The position numbers and the translations under genes are program-made. DNA of 46,777 nt from JANRKB01 sp033763695 (lineage in GTDB: Bacteria; Planctomycetota; Phycisphaerae; Phycisphaerales; UBA1924), in the NCBI GenBank assembly GCA_033763695.1, contig JANRKB010000007.1:1-46777 (forward strand). The letters run 5' to 3'. Below, piece after piece: positions 28,461-36,395 of this stretch. The notes beneath the pieces are model-generated. The model was not told where the DNA came from, ran no database searches, and saw nothing but the letters and a program-made list of their open reading frames with translations. The first letter of the stretch is position 1, and each line of letters starts with the position of its first letter.

Positions 28461-28506
28461 GAAGAAGAGACGAAGTTCAGGAGAGACGAAGGGACGGAGT
28501 GCGAAG
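28461..28506. repeat. GA-rich GAGACGAAG element after the metallopeptidase
   Basis: The segment repeats AGAGACGAAG-like units (28466, 28482) and GGGACGGAG. It shares 15 exact bases (28464-28478) with the inverted copy before coxD and resembles the 8143-8202 array. Confidence 0.7.
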
Positions 28507-28537
28507 ACACAGTCTCTCCAACGTTCGAGATCCCACT

Positions 28538-28568
28538 CACGCCTCCCGAAAGGGGGGCGTGTTTCTTT
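28538..28568 (+). terminator. Intrinsic terminator after the metallopeptidase gene
   Basis: A ten-pair stem, CACGCCTCCC against GGGGGGCGTG with one G-U pair and a GAAA tetraloop, is followed directly by TTTCTTT. It separates the peptidase from the sigma-factor gene. Confidence 0.9.
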
Positions 28569-28658
28569 GTCGGTAGAACATCGCCGCTTCGTGTCGCGTC
28601 CCCGATGCGGTAAACTACGCTCCGCGGCGGGGTGTTTGCCGCGTCAAGGGATGGGACC

Positions 28659-29237
28659 ATGGGTGACACGGCAGAAGTGACCATGTTGATCGCCCGTGCC
28701 GCGGGCGGGGATGCCAAGGCCTCCGAGGACTTGCTGCCACTCCTCTACGACGAACTGCGCGCGCTCGCCCGCGGGCACATGTCGCGTGAACGCAACGAGG
28801 GCACGCTGCAGCCCACGGCGTTGGTTCACGAGGCATACATGCGGCTTTTGGGCGGCGATGGCGCGGACATCAAGTGGGAGAATCGGGCCCACTTCTTCGG
28901 TGCTGCCGCGCTCGCCATGCGGCGCATCCTCGTCGAGCGGGCCCGCAGTCGCAATCGCATCAAGCGAGGCGGCGGCATGCAGCGTGCCGAACTGCGCGAG
29001 GACGCTATCGGGGCCGAACCCGAGGCCGAGGAAGTGCTCGCGTTGGACGCCGTACTCGACAAGCTGCGCGAGATGGACCCGCGCAAGCACGAGGTGGTCA
29101 TGCTCCGATACTTCGCGGGCTTGAGCATCGAAGAGACGGCTCGTGCAATGAACCTGTCAGCGGCAACGATTAAGAACGAATGGACCTTCGCCAAGGCATG
29201 GCTCCGCCGTGCGATCGCGGAGGCTGATCCGGAGTGA
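28659..29237 (+). CDS. ECF-type RNA polymerase sigma factor (TIGR02999-like)
   Basis: The 192-residue protein has sigma region 2 (LLPLLYDELRALARGHMSRE, then TLQPTALVHEAYMRLLG) and the WENRAHFFGAAALAMRRILV block that identifies the TIGR02999 subfamily. Region 4 ends it, with a helix-turn-helix (LSIEETARAMNLSAATIKNE). This subfamily is expanded in planctomycetes and acidobacteria and is typically encoded beside Ser/Thr protein kinases instead of classical anti-sigma factors. That is the case here: the kinase starts 63 bases later. It probably directs transcription of a small regulon in response to the kinase; the signal is unknown. ATG 28659 was chosen because the frame upstream lacks similarity and GGGA lies just before. 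Confidence 0.92.
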   Translation: MGDTAEVTMLIARAAGGDAKASEDLLPLLYDELRALARGHMSRERNEGTLQPTALVHEAYMRLLGGDGADIKWENRAHFFGAAALAMRRILVERARSRNRIKRGGGMQRAELREDAIGAEPEAEEVLALDAVLDKLREMDPRKHEVVMLRYFAGLSIEETARAMNLSAATIKNEWTFAKAWLRRAIAEADPE

Positions 29238-29300
29238 CCGCGATTCTGTGTGGTGGTTGAGCGTCGCGCGGAGTGGACACGCCGTGCGGATGGGGACGTG

Positions 29301-32300
29301 ATGAGCGCGACCGACAGACAACGCAAGATCGAAGAGGTCTTCCTCGCGGTCGCCGATGCGCCGATGGAGCGGCGTGACGCGATGATCGATGAGCTCGCTG
29401 CGGGCGATGCCGCGCTCGCGGGCGAGGTGCGCTCGCTGCTTGGCCACCACAAAGACGACGGCGTGCTGGAACCCAGCCGCGAGCATCGCCGCGCGATGAT
29501 GCGCGCCGTCGCACAGGCCGAGCCCGAACTGACCATGGGCGCGCCGATCGCGCCCGGGGGTCGCATCGGACACTATGAGATCAAGGGCGTGCTCGGCTCG
29601 GGCGGCATGGGCGTGGTCTACATCGCCGAGCAGGATCGCCCGAGGCGCATCGTCGCGCTCAAGGTCATTCGGCGCGGGCTTGCGAGTCGGCGCATGCTGC
29701 GTCGCTTCGAGGCAGAGGCGGAGATGCTCGGTCGCCTTCAGCACACCGGCATCGCACAGATCTTTGAAGCCGGCACATGGGACGACGGCGGCGGGCCACA
29801 GCCGTACATCGCCATGGAGCTTGTCGATGGGCCCGCCCTCACGCGCTGGGTCGAAAACAAACGACTCGGCACACGCGAGTCGCTCGCGCTCATGGCCAAG
29901 GTCTGTGACGCGGTGCATCACGCCCACCAGCGCGGCGTGCTCCATCGCGATCTCAAGCCCGGCAACATCCTCGTCCAAGACGGACCCGACGGCATCGGGC
30001 AGCCCAAGGTGCTCGACTTCGGCATCGCGCGCCCGCTCGGCGACGCCGACCCCGCCGCCACCACGCTCAAGACCGACATCGGTCAACTCGTGGGCACGCT
30101 GGCGTACATGAGCCCCGAGCAGATCGGCGGCAGCGCGGAAGAGGTCGACGTGCGCTCCGACGTCTACGCGCTGGGCGTCATCATGTATCGCCTGCTCGCC
30201 GGTCGTCTTCCGCTCGATCTGGGCGATCGTTCGATTCCCGAGGCCGCGCGGATCATCATGGAGCAGGCTCCCGCGCCGCTCAGTCAGGTCAGCAAGATCT
30301 TCCGCGGCGACGTCGAGACCATCGTCTTCAAGGCGATGGAGAAGGACAAGACGCGCCGCTATCAGTCCGCAGCCGACCTCGCCGAGGATCTGCGCCGCTA
30401 TCTCGCGGGCATGCCGATCTCGGCAAAGCGAGACTCGGCGTTGTACGTGCTCGGCAAGCAGCTCCGGCGCTATCGCGGCGTCGCCATCGCATCGGCCGCC
30501 GCGGCCATCGCGCTGCTGGGGCTTGGTGCATACTCCGCGTGGCAGTGGCGCGTGAACACGATCCTCGCCGAGCAGCAGATGCTGCTCGCCAAGAGCGCCG
30601 ATTCGGCCCGGGCTTCAGCCGAACGCGAGCGCGAAGAGGCGACGCGCCTGCGCGTTCTTGCCGACAGCCGCGCCGAGGACATGCGCCGGCAGTTGTACTC
30701 ATCCAGCATCGGCTTCGCCCAGGCCGCGCTCCAAGGCGACTACGTCCGTCGCGCCCGTGAGTTGCTGACGCACTGCCCGACCGACTTGCGCGGCTGGGAG
30801 TGGGACTATCTCTCGCGGCTCAGCGACACCAGCCTCGCCAGCCGCATCATCGAGAAGCCCGATGTCTCCCTGTTTTTCTGCGGCGACGTCGTGGGCGGAC
30901 GCTTCGGCATCCGCGGCGAAGGACAGTCACTGCAGATCTTTGACGAGTCCACGTTCTGGTCTGGTGCCAAGCCTCTGCTCGTCGTGCCCGAGTCATACGC
31001 GATCAACGCACGTCTCTCGCTCGGCGGCAAGGCCATCGCGTTCTCCAGTGCCGATCACGTTGTCCGCTCAGTCAGCGTCGAATCCGGCAAGGAGATGTTC
31101 AAACTACGTCCGTTCGCGGGCCGCGCCAACCTCCAGTGTGTCTCGGCCGATGGCGATCGTCTGCTTATCGCTGAAGTCAACATGGGACGCTCGGACGTCA
31201 TGTGGGCGAGCGCCTCCGACGGCAGCACGCTCCTGACCGGAGAGATCACGCACGACGGCGACGTCATCACGCAGTTTGCCGTGAGCCCCGACGGCAAGCT
31301 CCTCGCATACGTCACGCACAACGGCAAAGTCGGCTTCCTCGACGCCCAGACGTTCGCCCCGATCGACGATCGCTTCATCCAAGCCGATCGCTCCATCCAC
31401 AAACTCGTCTTCTCGCCCGACGGCAAGTACATCGCGATGGCTTCCGCGATGGTCTCGCTTCAGATCGCCGACGTCGAGCAGCGCCGCCGCGTGGCGCTCA
31501 TCACCGGGACACAATCCGCGTTCAACCAGATCGTCTTCTCGCCCGACGGCACGCAGATCGCTGGTGCGCATGACGACGGCGTCGTCAAGATCTATGAATC
31601 CGCGTCGGGGCGCGTGCTCTCGTCGTTGCGCGGGCACACCAGCGCCGTGTTCGGCATCGCCTACGCCAGCGACGGCAAGTCGCTGCTCACCGGCGGCGGC
31701 GACGGCACGATCCGCAAGTGGGACCCGTCTCCCGAGCCGGACAATCCTGTCGTTTCCATGGGAACATGGCCGCAGTGTCTGGGCCTCAGCCCCGATGGCA
31801 ACGTGCTCGCTGTGGGCTTGGTTTCGGGCACGCTTCGTCTGTGTGATCCCGCATCGGGAAAGACCATCCGCGACATCGCGCTCTCGCTCCGACAGCGAGC
31901 CAGCGGCATCTGGGGTGTCACCTTTACCCGCGACTCCCGCAAGATCATCGCCACGTGCGCGGACGGCAGCATCCACATCGCCGATGTCGCGAGCGGCGCG
32001 ATCGAGCGCACCATTCTCAGCGCCCACACCGGCCGGGCCCTCAACGCCCGCGCCTGCATCGGCGACCGACTGCTCTTGAGCGTTGGCGAGGACGGCCTGA
32101 TCCGCGCGTGGAGTCTCGCGACAGGCCGAAGCGAGGGCAACTGGCCCGCACACCCCGGCGCGGCATTCGTCCTCAACCTCTCGCCCGACGGCAATCGCGC
32201 CTTCACCTCCGGCGGCGACGGCATCGTCCGCGAGTGGGACCTGACGCAAACCCTTGCCGACTTCAACGCGCCTGGACGTGGCCTCGAGACCGCCATCACA

Positions 32301-32759
32301 GCCCCAAAGCAAGTCCGCGAGTACAAACACAGCAGCGCTGAGATGTTCTCCATGTGTCTCAGCCCCGACGGCACACGCCTCGCCAGCGGCGACAGCGCTG
32401 GTCTGCTCAAACTCTGGGACACGCGCACCGGCGTCCTTCTCCGTGAGGCGAAGGGGCACGATGGTGCCATTCATCGCATCGTGTTCAGCCCAGATGGACG
32501 GCGGATCTTCACCGGCGGATGGGACTCCGTCGCGCGCGTGTGGGTCGCCGACACGCTCGAACAGCTCCTGCTCCTCCGCGGCCACCAGTACATGCTCTAC
32601 CACATCGAGCTGACACAGGATGGCCGGACGCTCATTACATCCAGTCAGGATCGCAAGCTTCGTTTCTGGTACTCGCGTGCCAGCGATATGCCCGGTCGGA
32701 TCACGAACACTCCCGCCGCCGCAAACCCCAGCGTGGATGCGACCGCCCCCAAGCCATAA
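29301..32759 (+). CDS. Membrane-spanning Ser/Thr protein kinase with WD40-repeat sensor
   Basis: The 1152-residue protein consists of four parts. A short helical N-terminus (about 1-80) typical of sigma-linked kinases is followed by a complete Hanks-type kinase domain (about 90-355), one membrane helix (about 390-412, AIASAAAAIALLGLGAYSAW) and a coiled linker. A C-terminal beta-propeller region (about 560-1130) follows. Kinase motifs are intact: GSGGMGVVY glycine loop, VALKV lysine, HRDLKPGN catalytic loop, DFGIARP and the MSPEQ activation-segment end. The propeller has repeated 'FSPDG..I....DG....W' blades, at least ten. It likely controls the neighbouring sigma factor. The start is ATG 29301; an in-frame GTG at 29250 is a weaker choice. 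Confidence 0.92.
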   Translation: MSATDRQRKIEEVFLAVADAPMERRDAMIDELAAGDAALAGEVRSLLGHHKDDGVLEPSREHRRAMMRAVAQAEPELTMGAPIAPGGRIGHYEIKGVLGSGGMGVVYIAEQDRPRRIVALKVIRRGLASRRMLRRFEAEAEMLGRLQHTGIAQIFEAGTWDDGGGPQPYIAMELVDGPALTRWVENKRLGTRESLALMAKVCDAVHHAHQRGVLHRDLKPGNILVQDGPDGIGQPKVLDFGIARPLGDADPAATTLKTDIGQLVGTLAYMSPEQIGGSAEEVDVRSDVYALGVIMYRLLAGRLPLDLGDRSIPEAARIIMEQAPAPLSQVSKIFRGDVETIVFKAMEKDKTRRYQSAADLAEDLRRYLAGMPISAKRDSALYVLGKQLRRYRGVAIASAAAAIALLGLGAYSAWQWRVNTILAEQQMLLAKSADSARASAEREREEATRLRVLADSRAEDMRRQLYSSSIGFAQAALQGDYVRRARELLTHCPTDLRGWEWDYLSRLSDTSLASRIIEKPDVSLFFCGDVVGGRFGIRGEGQSLQIFDESTFWSGAKPLLVVPESYAINARLSLGGKAIAFSSADHVVRSVSVESGKEMFKLRPFAGRANLQCVSADGDRLLIAEVNMGRSDVMWASASDGSTLLTGEITHDGDVITQFAVSPDGKLLAYVTHNGKVGFLDAQTFAPIDDRFIQADRSIHKLVFSPDGKYIAMASAMVSLQIADVEQRRRVALITGTQSAFNQIVFSPDGTQIAGAHDDGVVKIYESASGRVLSSLRGHTSAVFGIAYASDGKSLLTGGGDGTIRKWDPSPEPDNPVVSMGTWPQCLGLSPDGNVLAVGLVSGTLRLCDPASGKTIRDIALSLRQRASGIWGVTFTRDSRKIIATCADGSIHIADVASGAIERTILSAHTGRALNARACIGDRLLLSVGEDGLIRAWSLATGRSEGNWPAHPGAAFVLNLSPDGNRAFTSGGDGIVREWDLTQTLADFNAPGRGLETAITAPKQVREYKHSSAEMFSMCLSPDGTRLASGDSAGLLKLWDTRTGVLLREAKGHDGAIHRIVFSPDGRRIFTGGWDSVARVWVADTLEQLLLLRGHQYMLYHIELTQDGRTLITSSQDRKLRFWYSRASDMPGRITNTPAAANPSVDATAPKP

Positions 32760-32834
32760 ACTCCGCCCGGTTCTGCGGCATGTCGGGGGCACGGGAGACA
32801 CAGGCCGCTGGATGCTGCCGCGTGGCGATTCCTT

Positions 32835-34400
32835 GTGAGTACTTTGCGCCGACCATCGTCGCCGGAAGAATCCTCGTCGCCCCACGGCGTGTCGCCAGCG
32901 ACTTCGGCGCGGCTCGCGCAACGACTGGCGCAGGTGCGTCCGGTTCACCCCGTGGCGGTGCTCGGTGCTGAGGGCGTGGCCGCCCGCGAAAGGGTCCGTG
33001 TGTCGCACGCGTGTCGTCCATGGCTCACCACATGCACACTCATCGTCAGCGATCTGCTGTCGCTGATGTTGTCCTGCGGCGTCGCGGTGCTGCTCCGCTA
33101 CTGGCTTGATGGTCAGTTCACGCTCGACACCTATCTCCGCATCTCGCCGCTGCTGGCGCTCTTCCTTCTCGGCTACGCCGCCGCCAAGCTCTACGAACTG
33201 CCGCTCTCACCCACCGAAGAGATTCGCCGCGTCACGATGGTGACCGCAGCGGGCTTCCTTGCGCTGGGCACGATGACATTCCTTCTCCGTGATCTTGAGG
33301 CGTACTCGCGCGCCATCTTCTTCGTCGCGTGCGGCCTGTCGATCATCACCGTGCTCACCAGCCGCGTCGTCGTGCGCGCGGTCTTCAGCCCGCGCGCGTG
33401 GTGGGGGCGTCCGACGGTGGTTGTCGGCGGCGGGCGCTCGACCCGCCAGGTGCTCCGCCTGCTGATCGAACAGTCCGAGATGGGCCTCAAGCCCGTCGGC
33501 TTTCTCGACGATCGCGCGTATCGCGCACGCACCTACGCGGGCGTGCCCTGCCTCGGACCCGTGGACAGCGCGGCCGCACTCTCGCAGGCCAATCGCGGCT
33601 TGACGCTCATCGTTGCGTGTGCCGAACTGCCGCGCGAGCAGATCCGCCGCCTGCTCCGCGCCGAGCAGCACATGGTTGGTCACATGATCATCCTGCCCGA
33701 TCTGCACGGCCTGACCAGCCTCGGCGTCGCCTGTCAGGATGTCGGCGGCGCGCTGGGGCTCAGCGTCAAGAACCGCCTGCTCCACCGCCGCTACGCCTCC
33801 ATGAAGCGCGGTCTGGAACTGCTCGTGCTCGTCTTCGCCGCGCTGCCCGTGGCATTGCTCACGCTTCTTCTCGCCGCACTCATCAAGCTTGATTCACGCG
33901 GCCCGGTGTTCTACGGCCACGAGCGCATCGGCGCGGGCGGTCAGGTCTTCAAGGCCTGGAAGTTCCGAACCATGGCCGTCAATGGCGACGCGCTGCTCGC
34001 CGATCTCTTCGCACGCGACCCGGCCGCACGCGACGAGTGGCTCGCGACGCAGAAACTCCGTGACGATCCGCGCATCACCCGCGTCGGCAATCTGCTCCGC
34101 AAGAGCAGCCTCGACGAACTCCCGCAGTTCTTCAACGTTCTGCGCGGCGAAATGGCCGTCGTCGGACCGCGACCAATCGTGCGTGGCGAACTCCCGCGCT
34201 ACGGCGAGGACGTCGAACTCTACAAGTGCGTCCGCCCGGGCATCACCGGCCTGTGGCAGGTGTCGGGCCGCAATGACCTGTCGTACAAAGAACGCGTCCG
34301 CCTCGACGCGCACTACGTCCGCAACTGGTCGATGTGGCTCGACCTCTACATCCTCGCCAAGACGTTTGTCGTCGTTGCACTCCAGCGCGGCGCCTACTGA
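32835..34400 (+). CDS. Polyprenyl-phosphate sugar-1-phosphate transferase (WbaP/WcaJ type)
   Basis: The 521-residue protein initiates surface polysaccharide synthesis by moving a sugar phosphate from UDP-sugar to undecaprenyl phosphate. It has four N-terminal membrane helices (about 60-190), a Rossmann-like middle domain with VVVGGGRSTRQVLRLL and PVGFLDDRAY (about 195-310), and a catalytic C-terminus. The catalytic part opens with a membrane helix and carries RGPVFYGHERIGAGGQVF, KAWKFRTM, RVGNLLRKSSLDELPQFFNV, MAVVGPRPI and RPGITGLWQVSGRND, the full signature of the family. The middle domain and length fit WbaP-like (galactose or glucose) enzymes. The GTG start is supported by the open frame and lack of a better codon; it is not strongly fixed. 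Confidence 0.93.
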   Translation: MSTLRRPSSPEESSSPHGVSPATSARLAQRLAQVRPVHPVAVLGAEGVAARERVRVSHACRPWLTTCTLIVSDLLSLMLSCGVAVLLRYWLDGQFTLDTYLRISPLLALFLLGYAAAKLYELPLSPTEEIRRVTMVTAAGFLALGTMTFLLRDLEAYSRAIFFVACGLSIITVLTSRVVVRAVFSPRAWWGRPTVVVGGGRSTRQVLRLLIEQSEMGLKPVGFLDDRAYRARTYAGVPCLGPVDSAAALSQANRGLTLIVACAELPREQIRRLLRAEQHMVGHMIILPDLHGLTSLGVACQDVGGALGLSVKNRLLHRRYASMKRGLELLVLVFAALPVALLTLLLAALIKLDSRGPVFYGHERIGAGGQVFKAWKFRTMAVNGDALLADLFARDPAARDEWLATQKLRDDPRITRVGNLLRKSSLDELPQFFNVLRGEMAVVGPRPIVRGELPRYGEDVELYKCVRPGITGLWQVSGRNDLSYKERVRLDAHYVRNWSMWLDLYILAKTFVVVALQRGAY

Positions 34401-34506
34401 CCGGATGTACGAAGTCTCGACGTGCCGGAAGCGAGCACGAACTGAGGTAGAAACGCACAGCGCTCGAACAAGCGCATGCGCTATTCCGACACGCGGCCGT
34501 CGCCAG

Positions 34507-36225
34507 TCATACGGCGTGCCGCTGAGCGTCGACCAGCGCGAGCACCGCGCTCGTCCAGCGCGAGGCGTACGCGTCGGCATCACAAAGCGTTGATGCTCGC
34601 ACCTGCTCGCGAAGCGCCAGCCGCGTCGCCGCGTCGCGCGGCCCTCTGTTCGCGAGGCTCGTCGCGATGCGCACCGCGTCGGCCTGATCGGTGCCCACCC
34701 ATGTGCCGCATCCGGCCGCGCTGAGTACGCTCGCGCCGACCCGAGCCATATGTCGATCACCCGCGATCGTCACCGTCGGCACGCCCATCCAGAGTGCTTC
34801 GCAGGTCGTGGTTGTGCCGTTGTAGGGCAGGCTGTCGAGCGCGACGTCGATCCGCGCGTACGTCGCGAGATGGCTCTCTGTGTTCCACGCGCGTCCGAGC
34901 ACGCTGACGCGCGACTCGTCCACGCCCTGCGAACCAAAGCGTGCAACCAGATCACCGATGACCTTGGTGCGCAGCGACTCTTCCGAGAATCCTTCGCTCT
35001 TGAGGACCAGCCGTGAGCCGGGGTTGGCGGCCAGCACTTCGCCCCAGAACGCAATACAGCGTGCATTGATCTTGCGTGTGTTGTTGAACGAGCCAAACAC
35101 CACGCCCGCGCCAGCGTCCGCATGACGCGTCGGCACTGGCGCGTCCGCGGCTGGCTCATAGCACAAGAAGCATGGATCAAGCCGCACCAGCGGCTCCGTT
35201 GCGAACGACTCCGCGCCCGTCGGGTCGGTGATCGAATCGACGAATCGCGCGTTGAATGCATCCAGGCCCGTCGTCGCCGGGTATCCCAACCATGTCACCT
35301 GCACCGGCGCGGGACGCAGGTGGAACGCCGCCAGCCGCGTGTTGGTGGTGTGCCCCGACAGATCGACCAGCACATCGATGCCGCGCTTGCGGATCTCGCC
35401 CGCGAGTGCCGGCGCGTCCAGCGGCGTGACATCGACGAACGCATCCGCCGCCGCCTTGAATCGCGCCGAGAACGGATCGTCAATCGTCATCACCGAGAAA
35501 CACGTCACATCAAAGATGGTCTTGTCCAGTCGCTCGAGCAGCGGAAGCGCGAAGTACGCCACCGAGTGACGCTTGAAATCGCCGGAGACAAAGCCGACGC
35601 GGATGCGATCGCCATGCAGCCCCGCGCCCGTGCGCAGTTTCGCCCCGCTTCCGGCCCGCAGAGGCGACAGCCGCTTGAGGATCTCGCCGAAGCGACGATG
35701 GATCATCGCGTGATCCTCGCGCGTCAGATCGGGCGTGTAGTTGCTCAGCATGCACCGCGTCGTTGCAATGCCGCGATGGTTCGGGAATCGCCGCGAGAGT
35801 TCATCCAGCGCTGCCGCCGCTTCGTCGTAGCGCATCATCGATTGCAGCATGCTCGCGCGATGCACACCCATCTCCGGGTCCGGCGGGTTGCCCGCCAGCA
35901 GTTCGTCGATGACGCCCAGCGCCTCCTCGTGATGACGCAGGAACATCAGGAACTCGAGCATCAGGATCCGAATCGCGCGATCGCCCGCGAGCCGTCGCAG
36001 GCCTTCACGCCCCAGTTCCAGCGCCCGCTGCTGGTCCGCGGCATCATCCCGCAGCACGCTCCGCAGTCGATGGGCCGCCACCAGCAGCAAGTACACGTCA
36101 TTGACCGGCGGTTCCAGATCCCGCAGCGGCATCATCAGCCCGATCGTCTCGTCGGGCCGATGCGCCTCCAGGTGCGAGATCGCATCGGTAATGGCCTGCT
36201 GGATGGCGTTCGGGTCCGGAGTCAT
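34507..36225 (-). CDS. SPINDLY/OGT-family glycosyltransferase (GT41-like) with TPR-like N-terminus
   Basis: The 572-residue protein has a helical, TPR-like N-terminus (about 1-190, with HEEALGVIDELLAGNPPDPE and RYDEAAAALDELSRRFPNHR). The catalytic domain is of O-GlcNAc transferase/SPINDLY type. Typical features are RVGFVSGDFKRHSVAYF, DLSGHTTNTRLAAFHLRPAP, QVTWLGYPATTG, GSFNNTRKINA, LDSLPYNGTTTTCEALWMGV and a final GWP-like PTVTIAGDRHMARVGAS. Such enzymes transfer a sugar from a nucleotide donor to Ser/Thr of proteins or to other acceptors. The donor (GlcNAc, fucose or other) cannot be told from the sequence. It converges with the sugar-phosphate transferase gene and diverges from typA. Confidence 0.9.
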   Translation of the reverse strand: MTPDPNAIQQAITDAISHLEAHRPDETIGLMMPLRDLEPPVNDVYLLLVAAHRLRSVLRDDAADQQRALELGREGLRRLAGDRAIRILMLEFLMFLRHHEEALGVIDELLAGNPPDPEMGVHRASMLQSMMRYDEAAAALDELSRRFPNHRGIATTRCMLSNYTPDLTREDHAMIHRRFGEILKRLSPLRAGSGAKLRTGAGLHGDRIRVGFVSGDFKRHSVAYFALPLLERLDKTIFDVTCFSVMTIDDPFSARFKAAADAFVDVTPLDAPALAGEIRKRGIDVLVDLSGHTTNTRLAAFHLRPAPVQVTWLGYPATTGLDAFNARFVDSITDPTGAESFATEPLVRLDPCFLCYEPAADAPVPTRHADAGAGVVFGSFNNTRKINARCIAFWGEVLAANPGSRLVLKSEGFSEESLRTKVIGDLVARFGSQGVDESRVSVLGRAWNTESHLATYARIDVALDSLPYNGTTTTCEALWMGVPTVTIAGDRHMARVGASVLSAAGCGTWVGTDQADAVRIATSLANRGPRDAATRLALREQVRASTLCDADAYASRWTSAVLALVDAQRHAV

Positions 36226-36395
36226 CGCTCAGAGGGTACCCGTTCGCCGTTCTATTGAGACAACGCGGCCTCAATTCGGGAGCCTCGGCACTTCGGGCGA
36301 CCTACTATCCACTCGAAGCCCCGACGCGAAAGTCGCCGTACACGACACAAACGCTGTCCCGACCCGCCGCCGTCGGCGGGCCAGAAGTGACCACC

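Noticed and set aside
25694..28717. Minus-strand open frame of 1007 codons opposite the metallopeptidase
   Set aside because: The plus strand has a signal peptide, HEXXH site and dockerin loops. The antisense product has no domain and an extreme Arg/Val/Asp composition.
31104..33008. Minus-strand open frame of 634 codons opposite the WD40 kinase
   Set aside because: It is a shadow of the propeller repeats on the plus strand with no family features.
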